DNA of 64,000 bases from a virus: IMG/VR virus record IMGVR_UViG_3300020034_000010, positions 1-64,000 of that record; one strand, written 5' to 3'. The notes beneath the pieces were generated by a model. That model did no database searches, was not told the origin of the DNA, and saw only the letters and a program-made list of their open reading frames with translations. The position numbers and the translations under genes were made by a program. Shown here piece by piece: positions 7,375 to 15,858 of the stretch (position 1 is its first letter; each line of letters starts with the position of its first letter).

Positions 7375-10012
7375 CGTCGATCTCCTCGTCTTCCTCGTCG
7401 TCGCGCTCGGGCTCGGCGGTGGAAATGATGTAGTGGCTAATACTCTCGTCAACCGAGACGCCAGCGGCCTGGGCTGCGGCCCGGACCGTCATGCCCTCAA
7501 GGTCTACGTCCCTGTCGATGAGATCGGCCAGGAATTTGAGGCTCAGGTCTTCGGGCAGTTCGGGGTCCTTGAGCGTTTTGCGATGTCCCTCCCAGAGGGT
7601 CTCGTCGGCGTACTCCTCCATGAAGTCCCGGAACATCTGTTTCTCGGCGTCCTGAAGGATCTGGTCCTCCACACTGTTGCTTGCGAGGTAGAAGACATGG
7701 GATAACTCCTGTCCCGCTTCCTCCATCTCTTCCGCCCGTTCGTAGCGTTTCTCCTGCTTGGCGATGGCCTCGGGGTTGGTGTAGAGGACCTCTCGGCTCT
7801 CGCCATACCTCGACCGGCCCTCGGCTTCCCACGGGCGGTTGCCGATGTAGTGGTGGGTCCGTTCGAAGCCACTCCTCTCTTTGACGACCGGCTTGCCTTG
7901 TTCACGACTCCATCTGTGGTCAATGCATCCCCACCTACGTTCAACGCGATCATGGTCAACACTGGGATGGCGGGGTACCGTGATCGGGTCAATGCTCCAG
8001 ACCTCGAAGAGTTCCTGGCGAGCGAAGTAGGTCACAGCGATGCAGTCCTCGGTAATGAGCGACTTGCCGATCTCTTCTTTCTCGGGGTCAGTCAGGTAGT
8101 CACTGAGCGAAGCACCACGCAGCCACGCCTTCCACCGAGCAGAGGAGTAGAAGATTCGCCAGCTCAGTACCGTCCGTGGTGGCATCTTCCAACGCTTGAC
8201 TTCCTTCTCGACGCCACGTTTTGTGTACACGATGATGCGAACAAAAACGTTCTCGTCATTCTCCGGCGTCAGCACGACGTGATAGCCATCGGGCCGGCGC
8301 CCAATCACCAGTGCGTCCCGGTGGCGTTCTTGCAGTGTCTTGAGCAGCTCCGCCGGGGTTGCCGTCTTGTCGAGCTTCTTACGCACCACGTACTGGTCAA
8401 CGATCTCGGTTAGCGCCTTGCGATCGTGCTCGTCGTCGCCAACCAGGGCGCGGTGTTCACGGTTCTTGAACTTCCACCACTCGACAAGGCCAGGCACGGT
8501 GCGTCGGGCGCTTTCGATCGTCTCGCCGTGTTCGGTAACAAGCTGCGCTGCGATCAGCTCGCGGAAGGGCGCCTCGGCTTGTGCCTCTTCGCGTTTGATT
8601 TTGATCGCTGCCTTCAAGAGCGGGAACATGTAGAGGTACTCCGACCTGTCGCTGCGTGCGCGGAGGTACTCTTCCATCGTCTCGATCTCGGCGAAGTCAA
8701 TGGCGATGATGAACTTATCCTTCGGGCCAATAAGGACTGAGGCTTTCCGCTTGTAGGGTTCAGACCCGTAGTAGGAATACTTCGTGTCGGTACGTTTGTA
8801 CTTGACCACGAGGTCCTTGCCTGCGCGTCCGTCGATGGTCAGCGGTTCCCATGATCCCTCGGGAGCGCTGGCTGAGGATGGCCTGAGTCGAGAGTGCCCA
8901 TAGCGATAGCGCCCCTCTCGGCTGAACGTGTTGGCCTTGTGCCAGATCGGACCTTCGAAGGCGCCGACGATCCGCATGCCGGGCCGTAGCTCGCTGTTGA
9001 TTCGCCGGAGCCACTGCTTGAATGGCTCGCGGCCGGTGCCCAGACCCTCCTCTGCGTCCAGGATGAATTTCACCTTGCCTTCACGGTGCATCTTGGAGTC
9101 GAGAAAGTTGACGCCGAACTCAGGAAGGGGATGGAAGATTGCCGTTCGATCTACGAGCCCCTGAAGGACAAGACCCATGCGCATGTAGTGGCGCTGTTTG
9201 CTCTCCACTTCCTCTTCCGCGCGATCGTGCCTGAAGTCGCCCGGTTCAAGGACCTTGGTCTCATACTCGCCGGTGTCGAAGTTGTAGCGGCGTTCCTCGA
9301 AGAGCTGAGTGAACTCATCCGCCGGCGGGACCATATGCTCACCCACTGAGAAGTTGGTCCAGATGCGATAGAGGCACTCGCCGTTGCGGATGAGGAAGTA
9401 GGTGTGCTCGTCGAACTTGCCGGCCTCGTCGTTGGCCCACGCATGACCGTAGTCCTTAGACTCGGCGTTGCGGGGTCGGATCGCGACGACGCCCTTCTCG
9501 TCGGGGATTACCTGTTCGATGTGTCGCTCGTCTTCCATGAGCCACTCGTCGAATCGCTCGACCTCCTGGAAGTCGATGCCGTTGTTCTCGGGGTCGATCG
9601 CGCTCTCTTCGTCCATCGCGAGCACGAGCTGACGTATGTGGATCGGGGTGTCAGCGGGCGCCGGCTCGCCCTTACGCAAGGTGAGGATCTCCTCGGAGCG
9701 GCCAAGGTACAGGTTCACCGTCCAGATTCCCTCTTCGAGTCGCTCGATCATTTCTTGCAACGGCCCAATGATCTCCAGCGCCTCACTCATGCGCCGGTCT
9801 AGCTCTTCCTGCATCTGTTCAGTCAGTGCCTTGACCTCTTGGCGCTTCTTCTCGATGAGCTGCTTGCGCCGTGCCATCTCTCGCTTGAGGACAGGTGCCG
9901 CCTTGCCCACGTGGACAAGCGCCTGCGTAGTCTCACCAGTGTCGTTCAGCAGCTCCTGTGCTTCGCCGGTGGCTTTCGCAATCTCATCCTGTATGCGGTC
10001 GATCTCGGTCAC
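7367..10012 (-). CDS. Large protein of unknown function with N-terminal coiled coil
   Basis: 881 residues from GTG 10012, which overlaps the upstream stop as GTGA. Residues about 1-110 are a charged coiled coil (Lys/Glu/Gln heptads); the rest is a mixed charged globular region with a very acidic tail (DDEEDEEIDDE). I find no Walker A, HNH, DEDD or polymerase signature. Being next to the integrase and in one operon with RuvB suggests a DNA-transaction role, but this is weak. The longest gene in the window without a call. Confidence 0.9.
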   Translation of the reverse strand: MTEIDRIQDEIAKATGEAQELLNDTGETTQALVHVGKAAPVLKREMARRKQLIEKKRQEVKALTEQMQEELDRRMSEALEIIGPLQEMIERLEEGIWTVNLYLGRSEEILTLRKGEPAPADTPIHIRQLVLAMDEESAIDPENNGIDFQEVERFDEWLMEDERHIEQVIPDEKGVVAIRPRNAESKDYGHAWANDEAGKFDEHTYFLIRNGECLYRIWTNFSVGEHMVPPADEFTQLFEERRYNFDTGEYETKVLEPGDFRHDRAEEEVESKQRHYMRMGLVLQGLVDRTAIFHPLPEFGVNFLDSKMHREGKVKFILDAEEGLGTGREPFKQWLRRINSELRPGMRIVGAFEGPIWHKANTFSREGRYRYGHSRLRPSSASAPEGSWEPLTIDGRAGKDLVVKYKRTDTKYSYYGSEPYKRKASVLIGPKDKFIIAIDFAEIETMEEYLRARSDRSEYLYMFPLLKAAIKIKREEAQAEAPFRELIAAQLVTEHGETIESARRTVPGLVEWWKFKNREHRALVGDDEHDRKALTEIVDQYVVRKKLDKTATPAELLKTLQERHRDALVIGRRPDGYHVVLTPENDENVFVRIIVYTKRGVEKEVKRWKMPPRTVLSWRIFYSSARWKAWLRGASLSDYLTDPEKEEIGKSLITEDCIAVTYFARQELFEVWSIDPITVPRHPSVDHDRVERRWGCIDHRWSREQGKPVVKERSGFERTHHYIGNRPWEAEGRSRYGESREVLYTNPEAIAKQEKRYERAEEMEEAGQELSHVFYLASNSVEDQILQDAEKQMFRDFMEEYADETLWEGHRKTLKDPELPEDLSLKFLADLIDRDVDLEGMTVRAAAQAAGVSVDESISHYIISTAEPERDDEEDEEIDDE

Positions 10013-10299
10013 TTCAACCTCAGTGCGGCATCGACCGCATCCTTCCGCCTCTTGTAGTACCCCTCGCAGAAGTCCCACTGTGACCAGTCCTCAACGTCTG
10101 CGCCTGAGAACGCTGTCAGCGTTGAGCCTAGCCAGCGCCATATCTCCCAGTGGTCAACTTCGCGGTCACCGTGGCCATCGGGCGAGGGCGCCAGTTCAGT
10201 GCAAATACGGATGCGCCAAGCCGTCTTGCCGTCGTTCGATGGCAGCAGCCAATCGCCGGCGCCGATCCTGGTCATCGCGTATTTGCGCTCTACTGCCAT
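10009..10299 (-). CDS. Small Trp-rich protein of unknown function
   Basis: 96 residues, ATG start. Trp-rich (DHWEIWRWLG, DWSQWDFCEGYYKRR), with a short amphipathic C-terminal helix. Pattern suggests a small alpha/beta fold binding protein. Its stop overlaps the start of the 881-residue protein. Confidence 0.75.
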   Translation of the reverse strand: MAVERKYAMTRIGAGDWLLPSNDGKTAWRIRICTELAPSPDGHGDREVDHWEIWRWLGSTLTAFSGADVEDWSQWDFCEGYYKRRKDAVDAALRLK

Positions 10300-10302
10300 G
10301 GT

Positions 10303-10521
10303 CTAGACAAACGGAGCGATGGACCCGATCTCGACAAGGTTGCGACCCTCGACCGTGCGCTTTTGCACAGCGAAGGTGGTCTCATTGTCGAGTCGCTCGG
10401 TTAGGTCGTGGTAGATCCCGTAGGGCTTGTCGTTGTAGTCCTCGTGGGGATCGACGATGCAAACTTCCGCCTCCGGTTCCTTGAGGCACTCCAGTGCCCA
10501 GATGAGTTCACGCACGTTCAT
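10303..10521 (-). CDS. Small acidic protein of unknown function
   Basis: 72 residues. N-terminus MNVRELIWALECLKEPEAEVCIVDPHEDY resembles short phage proteins of the form 'LI..L....P.a.V.v', seen in many phage genomes without known role. Overlaps the upstream gene by 4 bp. Confidence 0.75.
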   Translation of the reverse strand: MNVRELIWALECLKEPEAEVCIVDPHEDYNDKPYGIYHDLTERLDNETTFAVQKRTVEGRNLVEIGSIAPFV

Positions 10522-10757
10522 ACTGAATACTCCTTTCGGCCCCCGCGAGGGCCAATAGTGACGTGTCGAGTGGCCGACCGTCGGCTCTTGGGCATCCGGG
10601 TCACTGTGACCTCGAAATCGGGCTCACCGACCGTGGTTCTGATGCCAATGCGAATAGCCCTATCGCCCGCGCGTTTGACGTTGATGATCTCCCTGGTCAG
10701 AGCGTCGAGCTGCTTGCCCTTGATGACGTTGCGGTCGATTTTGCCCGTGGGCGTCAT
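10518..10757 (-). CDS. Small basic protein of unknown function
   Basis: 79 residues, strongly basic (KGKQLDALTREIINVKRAGDRAIRIGIR; MPKSRRSATRH). Possible nucleic-acid binder from charge alone. Coupled by 4-bp overlaps on both sides. Confidence 0.75.
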   Translation of the reverse strand: MTPTGKIDRNVIKGKQLDALTREIINVKRAGDRAIRIGIRTTVGEPDFEVTVTRMPKSRRSATRHVTIGPRGGRKEYSV

Positions 10758-11152
10758 AGTACGTTGTCCCCTTGTGGAGTTCCGATGGGTTGCATTAGGT
10801 CCATAAAGTTCAGCTCACCGTCGCCCCCGTGGTGCTCCCAGAACTCTTCCTTGGTGGCAAACACGTTGTCCCTGTCGGCCGGCCCGCATGCAACCTCGGG
10901 GTCCCGGGGTTCCTTCAAGGTGTTGGCTCGGAACGTGGCGGCGCCTTGACATTGGCGAATGTCCGGGTGCTCCCACTTACCGACCGTGCTGCCCTCCTCA
11001 CTAACGATGGTCTGGTGGCAGGCGATAGCTATGTCGCTGTCGGCCGCACGCAGCCAGTCGAGTGGACCCATCGGTCCGAGCCAGCCAGCGGCAGACTTAC
11101 GTCGCCATGGACAGTCGTTGCAGGGCTTGGGGCAGGCGGGCGGAAGCGGCAT
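10754..11152 (-). CDS. Cys-rich DUF6283-like protein
   Basis: 132 residues. N-terminal CPKPCNDCPWRRKS, a later CHQT, QCQGAA and ACGPADRDNVF match small phage proteins of the DUF6283 type, which start with a CxxCPWR motif and carry further Cys/His that probably bind zinc or an iron-sulphur cluster. Role unknown. Family assignment is by motif recall, not by search. Confidence 0.75.
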   Translation of the reverse strand: MPLPPACPKPCNDCPWRRKSAAGWLGPMGPLDWLRAADSDIAIACHQTIVSEEGSTVGKWEHPDIRQCQGAATFRANTLKEPRDPEVACGPADRDNVFATKEEFWEHHGGDGELNFMDLMQPIGTPQGDNVL

Positions 11153-11394
11153 TAGAGGGAGTGGTTTGCCTGTCCGAAATTACGCAGACTGTCGCGTACA
11201 TCGCCGGCGCCGGGCACGCGTAGCTCGACCTCATCGAGTCCGCCAAGCTCCCTGATTGCAGCCTCGGCAACGAGGAAAACGTCGTCGTCGTCGCCAGTCA
11301 TGGCATCGCGAAGCTCCTCGGCCTGTTCTGCGGGTACGGAGACCTCGACACTGAACGTGGCCATCCCACCCCGAATCGTTACATCACTCATCAC
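11152..11394 (-). CDS. Small acidic protein of unknown function
   Basis: 80 residues (79 if the second Met is the start). Contains a DDDD run and a beta-strand-rich start (MATFSVEVSVPAEQAEELRDAM), like a ferredoxin-like small domain. Overlaps the 3' end of the RuvB-like gene by 11 bp. Confidence 0.75.
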   Translation of the reverse strand: MMSDVTIRGGMATFSVEVSVPAEQAEELRDAMTGDDDDVFLVAEAAIRELGGLDEVELRVPGAGDVRDSLRNFGQANHSL

Positions 11395-12466
11395 ACAGCT
11401 CCTTTGCTCGTTGAATGCCGGCGTCGGTCAGTACGCGACCTTGCCCGATCTGTACATACCCCTTCTCGATGAGATAGGGCTCGACTCGTAGAGCGATCGC
11501 CTTTGAGTCGCGGCTCTTTCCGATACCCGTGGCGATGGTGTTGACGCTCGCGCGGTAGCTGACGCCGCCGCTCTGCGTCTCCCGCCTGCTCTTGGTGTAG
11601 AGGAAGATCAACATGTTCTGCATGTCGAGCGTAAGCCCATCGTCGGTGACGCCGTTCAGCTCGTGGAGGACCTCGCGCGCGGTGTCGGCGTCAACAACGT
11701 CGTCGCAGAGCATCCCAGCGTTCTTCACGTAGTTGTTCACCTGCCGCGGCACACCACGAGCGGCGCCGGCGAACAGCTCGGCCGCGGTCGGGACGACGAC
11801 GAGCCCCAGCTTGTCACCGTTCCAGCGCGCCATGCCGGCCAACGCCGCCTCATCGTAGGGCTCAAGCCTCGGGCGAAGCGGGAAGCGCGCCAAGAACGGA
11901 TCAGGCAACAGCCCCTCATCCGTGGTGGTGCCGATGATCGTGATGTCCGGGAAGTCGAGCAAGCCGTTGCCAGCCGGCATCACCCGGTCCTCCATGATCG
12001 CGTAGAGAACCTCGGGTTGAGTCGAGCCGCTGATCCCGCGGCGTTCCATGACGCCCTGCTGGTGGATCTCCTCAATTCGGAGAATGTCACCGTCTCTCAT
12101 TACCTGCCGCAGTTCAAGCAGTGTGTCGCGCGAGACGGGCGCCTCGACCTCGAATACCTCGGCATCGAGTTCATGGGCGATGACGTGAGAGAACGTACTC
12201 TTGCCGGTGCCGGCAGACCCGACCAGGAGCACGTGGTCTAGCGACCGGTGACGCCGCTTGCAGGTCTCGACTACGCGGGTCATCATCGCGACCGCTTTCT
12301 CCTGCCCGATGACCTCAGCGAAGGTTTCCGGGCGCAGCACATTCTTAGAGCGCTCATCGGTTGAGACGGCGCGCGGTGCGTCGATCAGCGCCTCGCCTCC
12401 ACCGTGAGTAGAGGCAAGCTCGGCTATCTCGGCGCGTAGGTTGGCGTTGGTACTGAGCGTGCTCAT
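11384..12466 (-). CDS. RuvB-like Holliday-junction branch-migration ATPase
   Basis: 360 residues, close to bacterial RuvB (about 335-350). LRPETFAEVIGQEKAV, Walker A GSAGTGKS (83-90), Walker B ILRIEEIH (128-135), sensor 1 TIIGTTT, then FLARFPLRPRLEPY, and a C-terminal winged helix EPYLIEKGYVQIGQGRVLTDAG as in RuvB. The usual RuvB DEIH is EEIH here. No RuvA or RuvC is visible in the window, so it would need host RuvA or act alone as a AAA+ motor in phage recombination or replication. Confidence 0.9.
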   Translation of the reverse strand: MSTLSTNANLRAEIAELASTHGGGEALIDAPRAVSTDERSKNVLRPETFAEVIGQEKAVAMMTRVVETCKRRHRSLDHVLLVGSAGTGKSTFSHVIAHELDAEVFEVEAPVSRDTLLELRQVMRDGDILRIEEIHQQGVMERRGISGSTQPEVLYAIMEDRVMPAGNGLLDFPDITIIGTTTDEGLLPDPFLARFPLRPRLEPYDEAALAGMARWNGDKLGLVVVPTAAELFAGAARGVPRQVNNYVKNAGMLCDDVVDADTAREVLHELNGVTDDGLTLDMQNMLIFLYTKSRRETQSGGVSYRASVNTIATGIGKSRDSKAIALRVEPYLIEKGYVQIGQGRVLTDAGIQRAKELCDE

Positions 12467-12876
12467 TCGAAGCGGCGAAGGTAGTGGGGATGATTGAACA
12501 GGAAGAACAAATGTGCACGGCAGGTCTTAGGCATCGAGACGGCGTGATAGTCCCAATCGTTGTTGAGCAGCGCGAAGACGTTGAACATAAGTAGGCACGC
12601 TGCGCCAAACTCATGCGGTGCGGCAATGCGACGAGAGACGTTGATGTAACACGGTTCAGGTTCAGCGGGCGCCGACGATTCGCCGGTTCCGGCCAGTTCG
12701 GCTTCGCTGACGATCTCAACGTCGATCGATGTACACAGCGCCGGCGCTCCCCAATTCTGCTCGGCCAGCCGATAGGCATAGCTGACCGAAGGCGAAGGGG
12801 GAGCCGCCGCCGCGGTGCCGGTGTAAAGGGCGAGAGAGAAGACGATGGGCAGGAGGATCTTGCTAGCTCGCAACAC
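12463..12876 (-). CDS. Exported Cys-containing protein of unknown function
   Basis: 137 residues. Residues 1-25 form a signal peptide (hydrophobic core ILLPIVFSLALYTGT, cleavage likely at AAA-A). The mature part has four spaced cysteines (CTS, CYI, CLL, CRA) that may form disulphides. Exported phage proteins in an early-type operon can act in host-surface modification or superinfection exclusion; that is speculation. Confidence 0.75.
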   Translation of the reverse strand: MLRASKILLPIVFSLALYTGTAAAAPPSPSVSYAYRLAEQNWGAPALCTSIDVEIVSEAELAGTGESSAPAEPEPCYINVSRRIAAPHEFGAACLLMFNVFALLNNDWDYHAVSMPKTCRAHLFFLFNHPHYLRRFE

Positions 12877-13135
12877 TGCCGGCCTCCTGCTCGATCTCGG
12901 CGCGCACCTTCGCGAGCCGCTCGATGTCCTCGGCGCAGCACGCTCGGTTGCGCTCGCTGTTGTAGCGGCGCGCCTTGCGAATGAGCCCGGGGCAGTTCTT
13001 TTCGACGTAGACCTCAGAGAGCGGCGGCGTCTCTTCCATGAATCGGACGGTCAACGCTGACCGCTCGGAAGCCGAGAGTTTGTCGCGGATCGCCCGCGCC
13101 TCTTGCAGCGTGCGTTTCTCAGTCCACTGTGTCAT
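12863..13135 (-). CDS. Small helical protein of unknown function
   Basis: 90 residues, mostly charged helices (TLQEARAIRDKLSASERSAL; DIERLAKVRAEIEQEAG) with one CC pair and one CPGL. Overlaps the exported-protein gene by 14 bp and touches the upstream stop by 1 bp. Confidence 0.75.
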   Translation of the reverse strand: MTQWTEKRTLQEARAIRDKLSASERSALTVRFMEETPPLSEVYVEKNCPGLIRKARRYNSERNRACCAEDIERLAKVRAEIEQEAGSVAS

Positions 13136-14352
13136 TACTTGTCGCTCCGAAGGCGAACCTTTGTGTCACAGTCATAGTAGGCGTGTGTGCCCTCATCGTC
13201 TTCGACCTCTACCGATCCTTGGACCGGTCCGTAGCCGACGCAGGTGAAGAATCTCCCGCTTCGATCTTCGAATTCGCGACCGTGCTCGATTCGGTCGAGC
13301 CTCATTACGTCGTCGTGGAAGTTGCCGTCTGCGTCCCCGGTGAACTCCTCGATCTTGACTTCACCGAAGGGCTCGGGCTCGGGGTCGCCAGCCATGCCAT
13401 TGGGCGAAGAGGGTGTGTCTTCGCTACGTGGAGCGTAGGACTGTGTGTCTTCTAGTTTCTGCTTCGCGACTTCGAGATTCCCAAACCGCCAGCCCTCTGG
13501 GTCATCGTTTTCTTTGGCCTCCCTAATGGCACCGTCAATCCACGCGAGAGTTGCGCTGCGTCCGTGGGAACGCAGGTGGGCGGCGGCGTCAGAGAGTCCA
13601 TTCTCTTCGAACTCATCGGCAAGTGAACCGTAGGTCGGGATGCCCATCTGCTCGGCAACCCAATCGGCCGCGGGTCCGCCGAACTGGTCCCAGAGACGGT
13701 CGGCGTCGATCTTGGTGAGGTCGAAGTCTGACGGTATGTGCTCGCGATTCACGAGCACATCCAGTAGGACGTTCAGGAAGCACCGGTCGGTGTGTCCGTC
13801 GAGCGGCGTCCGCGGATCGATCTTGTTGCCGCAGTTCGGGCATTCGACGGGCTCGCGATGTTCCTCGCCGGCCTCCAGGAGCGCGGCGTAGAACTGCTGC
13901 TTGTATCCGCCGGCGCCCTCGATGCCTTGCTCGATCTCGAACGCGAAGGCAAGGAAGCGGTCACGCAGGTCCACGTCTTCCTCGCCCGGGTCAATCAGCT
14001 CGGAGCCGGGGATATTCTCGGTGCCGGCGACGGCAAGCCATCCGCCGGAGCGGCCGGCCTGATAGATCGTCTCGAAACCGTGATCCTTCGCGAGCTGCTC
14101 GGCCCAGTGCCAGAAGTCGTGTTGCACCTGCTCGTAGATACGCTGCGTCTCAGCGTCTCCGATCTTCTTGGCCGCAGCTTGTGACGCAAGCGGGTACTGA
14201 TGGATCGTGTCGTGATCCTTTACGTCAATCGCGAGAAGTCCATCCTTCTCATTGATAATGACGCCAAGGGAGCGATCATCCCAGCGGACGCGGAGATCGT
14301 GTCCCTGAAAGTAAGCGTTTGCGGAAGTGCCGAAGGTGTACTGCGTGTCCAT
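13135..14352 (-). CDS. Protein of unknown function with a zinc-ribbon-like motif
   Basis: 405 residues. The middle carries CPNCGNKI...HTDRC (CxxC-H-C, likely one zinc). Flanking regions are acidic and mixed alpha/beta; the C-terminus is a beta-rich module ending in a YDCDTKVRL strand. First gene after an 80-bp gap with a candidate promoter (14391-14421), so it may head its own transcript. Confidence 0.8.
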   Translation of the reverse strand: MDTQYTFGTSANAYFQGHDLRVRWDDRSLGVIINEKDGLLAIDVKDHDTIHQYPLASQAAAKKIGDAETQRIYEQVQHDFWHWAEQLAKDHGFETIYQAGRSGGWLAVAGTENIPGSELIDPGEEDVDLRDRFLAFAFEIEQGIEGAGGYKQQFYAALLEAGEEHREPVECPNCGNKIDPRTPLDGHTDRCFLNVLLDVLVNREHIPSDFDLTKIDADRLWDQFGGPAADWVAEQMGIPTYGSLADEFEENGLSDAAAHLRSHGRSATLAWIDGAIREAKENDDPEGWRFGNLEVAKQKLEDTQSYAPRSEDTPSSPNGMAGDPEPEPFGEVKIEEFTGDADGNFHDDVMRLDRIEHGREFEDRSGRFFTCVGYGPVQGSVEVEDDEGTHAYYDCDTKVRLRSDK

Positions 14353-14389
14353 GATTTACCTCTGCGGTCTCGTTTGTCCTGCGTTCAGA

Positions 14390-14411
14390 GGATATACCGC
14401 GACCGGGGAAC
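14390..14411. repeat. Direct repeat copy A of a control-region element
   Basis: Plus-strand core GGATATACCGCGACCGGGG followed by AAC. Copy B is at 15063-15083; both have TCTCG and TTTGTC about 20 bp upstream in the same order. Probably an operator or promoter core of the divergent region. Confidence 0.55.
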
Positions 14412-14421
14412 TGTAGCGCAA
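14391..14421 (-). promoter_or_regulatory. Candidate promoter for the minus-strand operon
   Basis: On the minus strand TTGCGC (14416-14421) and TATATC (14391-14396) are separated by 19 bp. TTGCGC is also the -35 of the candidate promoter at 41087. The -10 lies in a core (GGATATACCGCGACCGGGG on the plus strand) repeated with changes at 15063-15083. Confidence 0.5.
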
Positions 14422-14432
14422 GGTGGCCGGTT

Positions 14433-14840
14433 TTAGTCGGCGGGCCAGAAACGCGCTGCAAGCTCGGAATATCCCAGCTCGGGGAATGAACGCATCAGGC
14501 CAGCTCGTGCCTGTTCAGCGTCACAGCCGGTCTGTTCGATGACCAGCTCCGCGGTGAGGAAGTCGGTGTCCGCTTGGCGAATGCGTAGGATCGCCGCGTC
14601 TATCTCCCGTTCAGCGGAGATCAGATCGCGCGCTAGTTCAGCTCTCAGAGCCTCGTGAAGACTCATCGCCGGCGACCGCCCAAGCGTGTTCGATTCGCCA
14701 TGGAATTGCAGCGCTATAAGGATCGTGTCCATGTCGCCGGGAGATATCGTCCAATTCTCCCCGGCCGCTCTACCATGCGAATCTCGCGTGATTCTGCGCA
14801 TCTGCGGTTCAGCGGCATTTGTGGGCTCTGAAACCGCCAT
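14433..14840 (-). CDS. Helical protein of unknown function
   Basis: 135 residues. The C-terminal two-thirds is helical (LHEALRAELARDLISAEREIDAAI) and ends in a UBA- or HTH-like helical segment (FLTAELVIEQTGCDAEQARAGLMRSFPELG). First gene of the long minus-strand block; its ATG faces the 14.84-15.19 kb control region. No family recognised. Confidence 0.75.
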   Translation of the reverse strand: MAVSEPTNAAEPQMRRITRDSHGRAAGENWTISPGDMDTILIALQFHGESNTLGRSPAMSLHEALRAELARDLISAEREIDAAILRIRQADTDFLTAELVIEQTGCDAEQARAGLMRSFPELGYSELAARFWPAD

Positions 14841-14861
14841 TACAAGCCACGGTTCAGGGTT

Positions 14862-15068
14862 TTGCGAAAGGTCGAACTAAGGTGGTGGCGTGGCCGGCGC
14901 ATCTCACGCAGGGAAACCGCGACCGCCAAGCCCGCCACGGGAAGCGTTAGTGCCAATGAAACAGCGGCACTGTTGCTAATCGTGTGGGCTTGGCTTTCTA
15001 TCGCGGTCATGGACACAGCACTTAGGAAGTGCGAAACGGAAACCGTCTCGCGTTTGTCGCAGGGATAA
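14862..15068 (+). CDS. Possible small membrane protein
   Basis: 68 codons from TTG 14862. A hydrophobic stretch AALLLIVWAWLSIAV followed by MDTALRKC looks like a single membrane helix, similar in style to the 41-residue protein at 16389. There is no ribosome binding site and the repeat copy B overlaps its end, so it may be fortuitous. Confidence 0.3.
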   Translation: MRKVELRWWRGRRISRRETATAKPATGSVSANETAALLLIVWAWLSIAVMDTALRKCETETVSRLSQG

Positions 15069-15083
15069 CCGCGACGGGGGAAC
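15063..15083. repeat. Direct repeat copy B of a control-region element
   Basis: GGATAACCGCGACGGGGG followed by AAC on the plus strand; partner of 14390-14411. On the minus strand it gives GGTTATCC, comparable with GGTATATCC in copy A, so it may be a second promoter or operator for the leftward operon. Confidence 0.55.
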
Positions 15084-15106
15084 GCTTGAGACGTGCGCCG
15101 CGTTAG

Positions 15107-15119
15107 TACATATGTCTAC
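15107..15119. repeat. TACATATGTCTAC element, copy 1
   Basis: Thirteen bases identical to 17539-17551. Lies just ahead of the -35 box of the 15125 promoter, where an activator or repressor half-site would sit. The second copy is part of a full dyad. Confidence 0.5.
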
Positions 15120-15124
15120 AGGAC

Positions 15125-15152
15125 TTGATATCTGCGATTACCTGCCGATAAT
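15125..15152 (+). promoter_or_regulatory. Sigma-70-type promoter
   Basis: TTGATA (15125-15130), 16-bp spacer, GATAAT (15147-15152): five of six matches in each box. It drives the 15.2-18.0 kb module. Predicted start is near 15159, and AAGGAAG precedes ATG 15190. Confidence 0.75.
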
Positions 15153-15189
15153 GCATACATGGACGCAAACGCATACAAAGGAAGTCACA

Positions 15190-15858
15190 ATGTCAAACGC
15201 ACTTATTAGAGACATGGCCGCGCAGGAAGCGGCCGACCACGGTAGCCACGGTTACCATGGGGACCACGCCGGCGCCGAGCTGCTGAAGCTTTGCGCGAAA
15301 GCCGTAAGGATCGGCGCGCGCAGAGAAGAGCGGGAATTCAGCTTGCCGGCCATCTCCGCCGATGAGCGGGAGGAATACACAAATGAGCTTGCCGCGCGCT
15401 TGATTGGCGAACATGGCGGCTTGCCTGACATCGAGAGCATTGGCGCTGGCTATCTCGCCAAGCGTGCTAGCGGGCTCGTGTTGAACGATAAGAGCCGGCG
15501 CGCGATCGACACGGGAGAACCGGGAGCGGCCGAGCCGGGAGCTGATACGCGGCTTGACGGTCCATTGTCCATACCTGCCGATGTTGAAGCGGTCGCGGAG
15601 CTGCTAGGGCTTGGGGAGACTGCAACTAAGGCTCTAGCCGCTGCCATGGTGCCGGCGACACGCTCCGAATGGGCGGCGCACTTTGGGTACGCCAGTGCGG
15701 ACTCGTGGCGCGTCATGGCGCGCCGTGGGCGAGCTGAGCTCGTGTCGATAGGTCCGGATGCCATCCGCGCAGCTCTGGCGCGCGTGGAAGCGGAGAAGGC
15801 GAAGCGAATTGAAGCCGAGCAGGTAGACATTCGCGCACTGATTGAGGAGGCTCGATAA
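15190..15858 (+). CDS. Helix-turn-helix protein, possible regulator or sigma-like factor
   Basis: 222 residues from ATG 15190, chosen for the AAGGAAG site and because an in-frame ATG at 15112 lies upstream of the promoter start. The C-terminal part has ATRSEWAAHFGYASADSWRVMARRG, a typical helix-turn-helix, ahead of a charged helix. The N-terminal helices (EEYTNELAARLIGEHGGL; YLAKRASGLVLNDKSRRA) resemble sigma region 2 loosely. Heads the module. DNA binding is likely; the exact role is open. Confidence 0.7.
   Translation: MSNALIRDMAAQEAADHGSHGYHGDHAGAELLKLCAKAVRIGARREEREFSLPAISADEREEYTNELAARLIGEHGGLPDIESIGAGYLAKRASGLVLNDKSRRAIDTGEPGAAEPGADTRLDGPLSIPADVEAVAELLGLGETATKALAAAMVPATRSEWAAHFGYASADSWRVMARRGRAELVSIGPDAIRAALARVEAEKAKRIEAEQVDIRALIEEAR

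Larger units (their letters stand above)
14841..15189. other. Divergent control region, 349 bp
   Basis: Lies between the minus-strand operon and the plus-strand module. Holds repeat copy B, a TACATATGTCTAC element also found at 17539, and a good plus-strand promoter (15125-15152). A possible 68-codon ORF with one membrane segment (14862-15068) runs through it. Confidence 0.7.
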
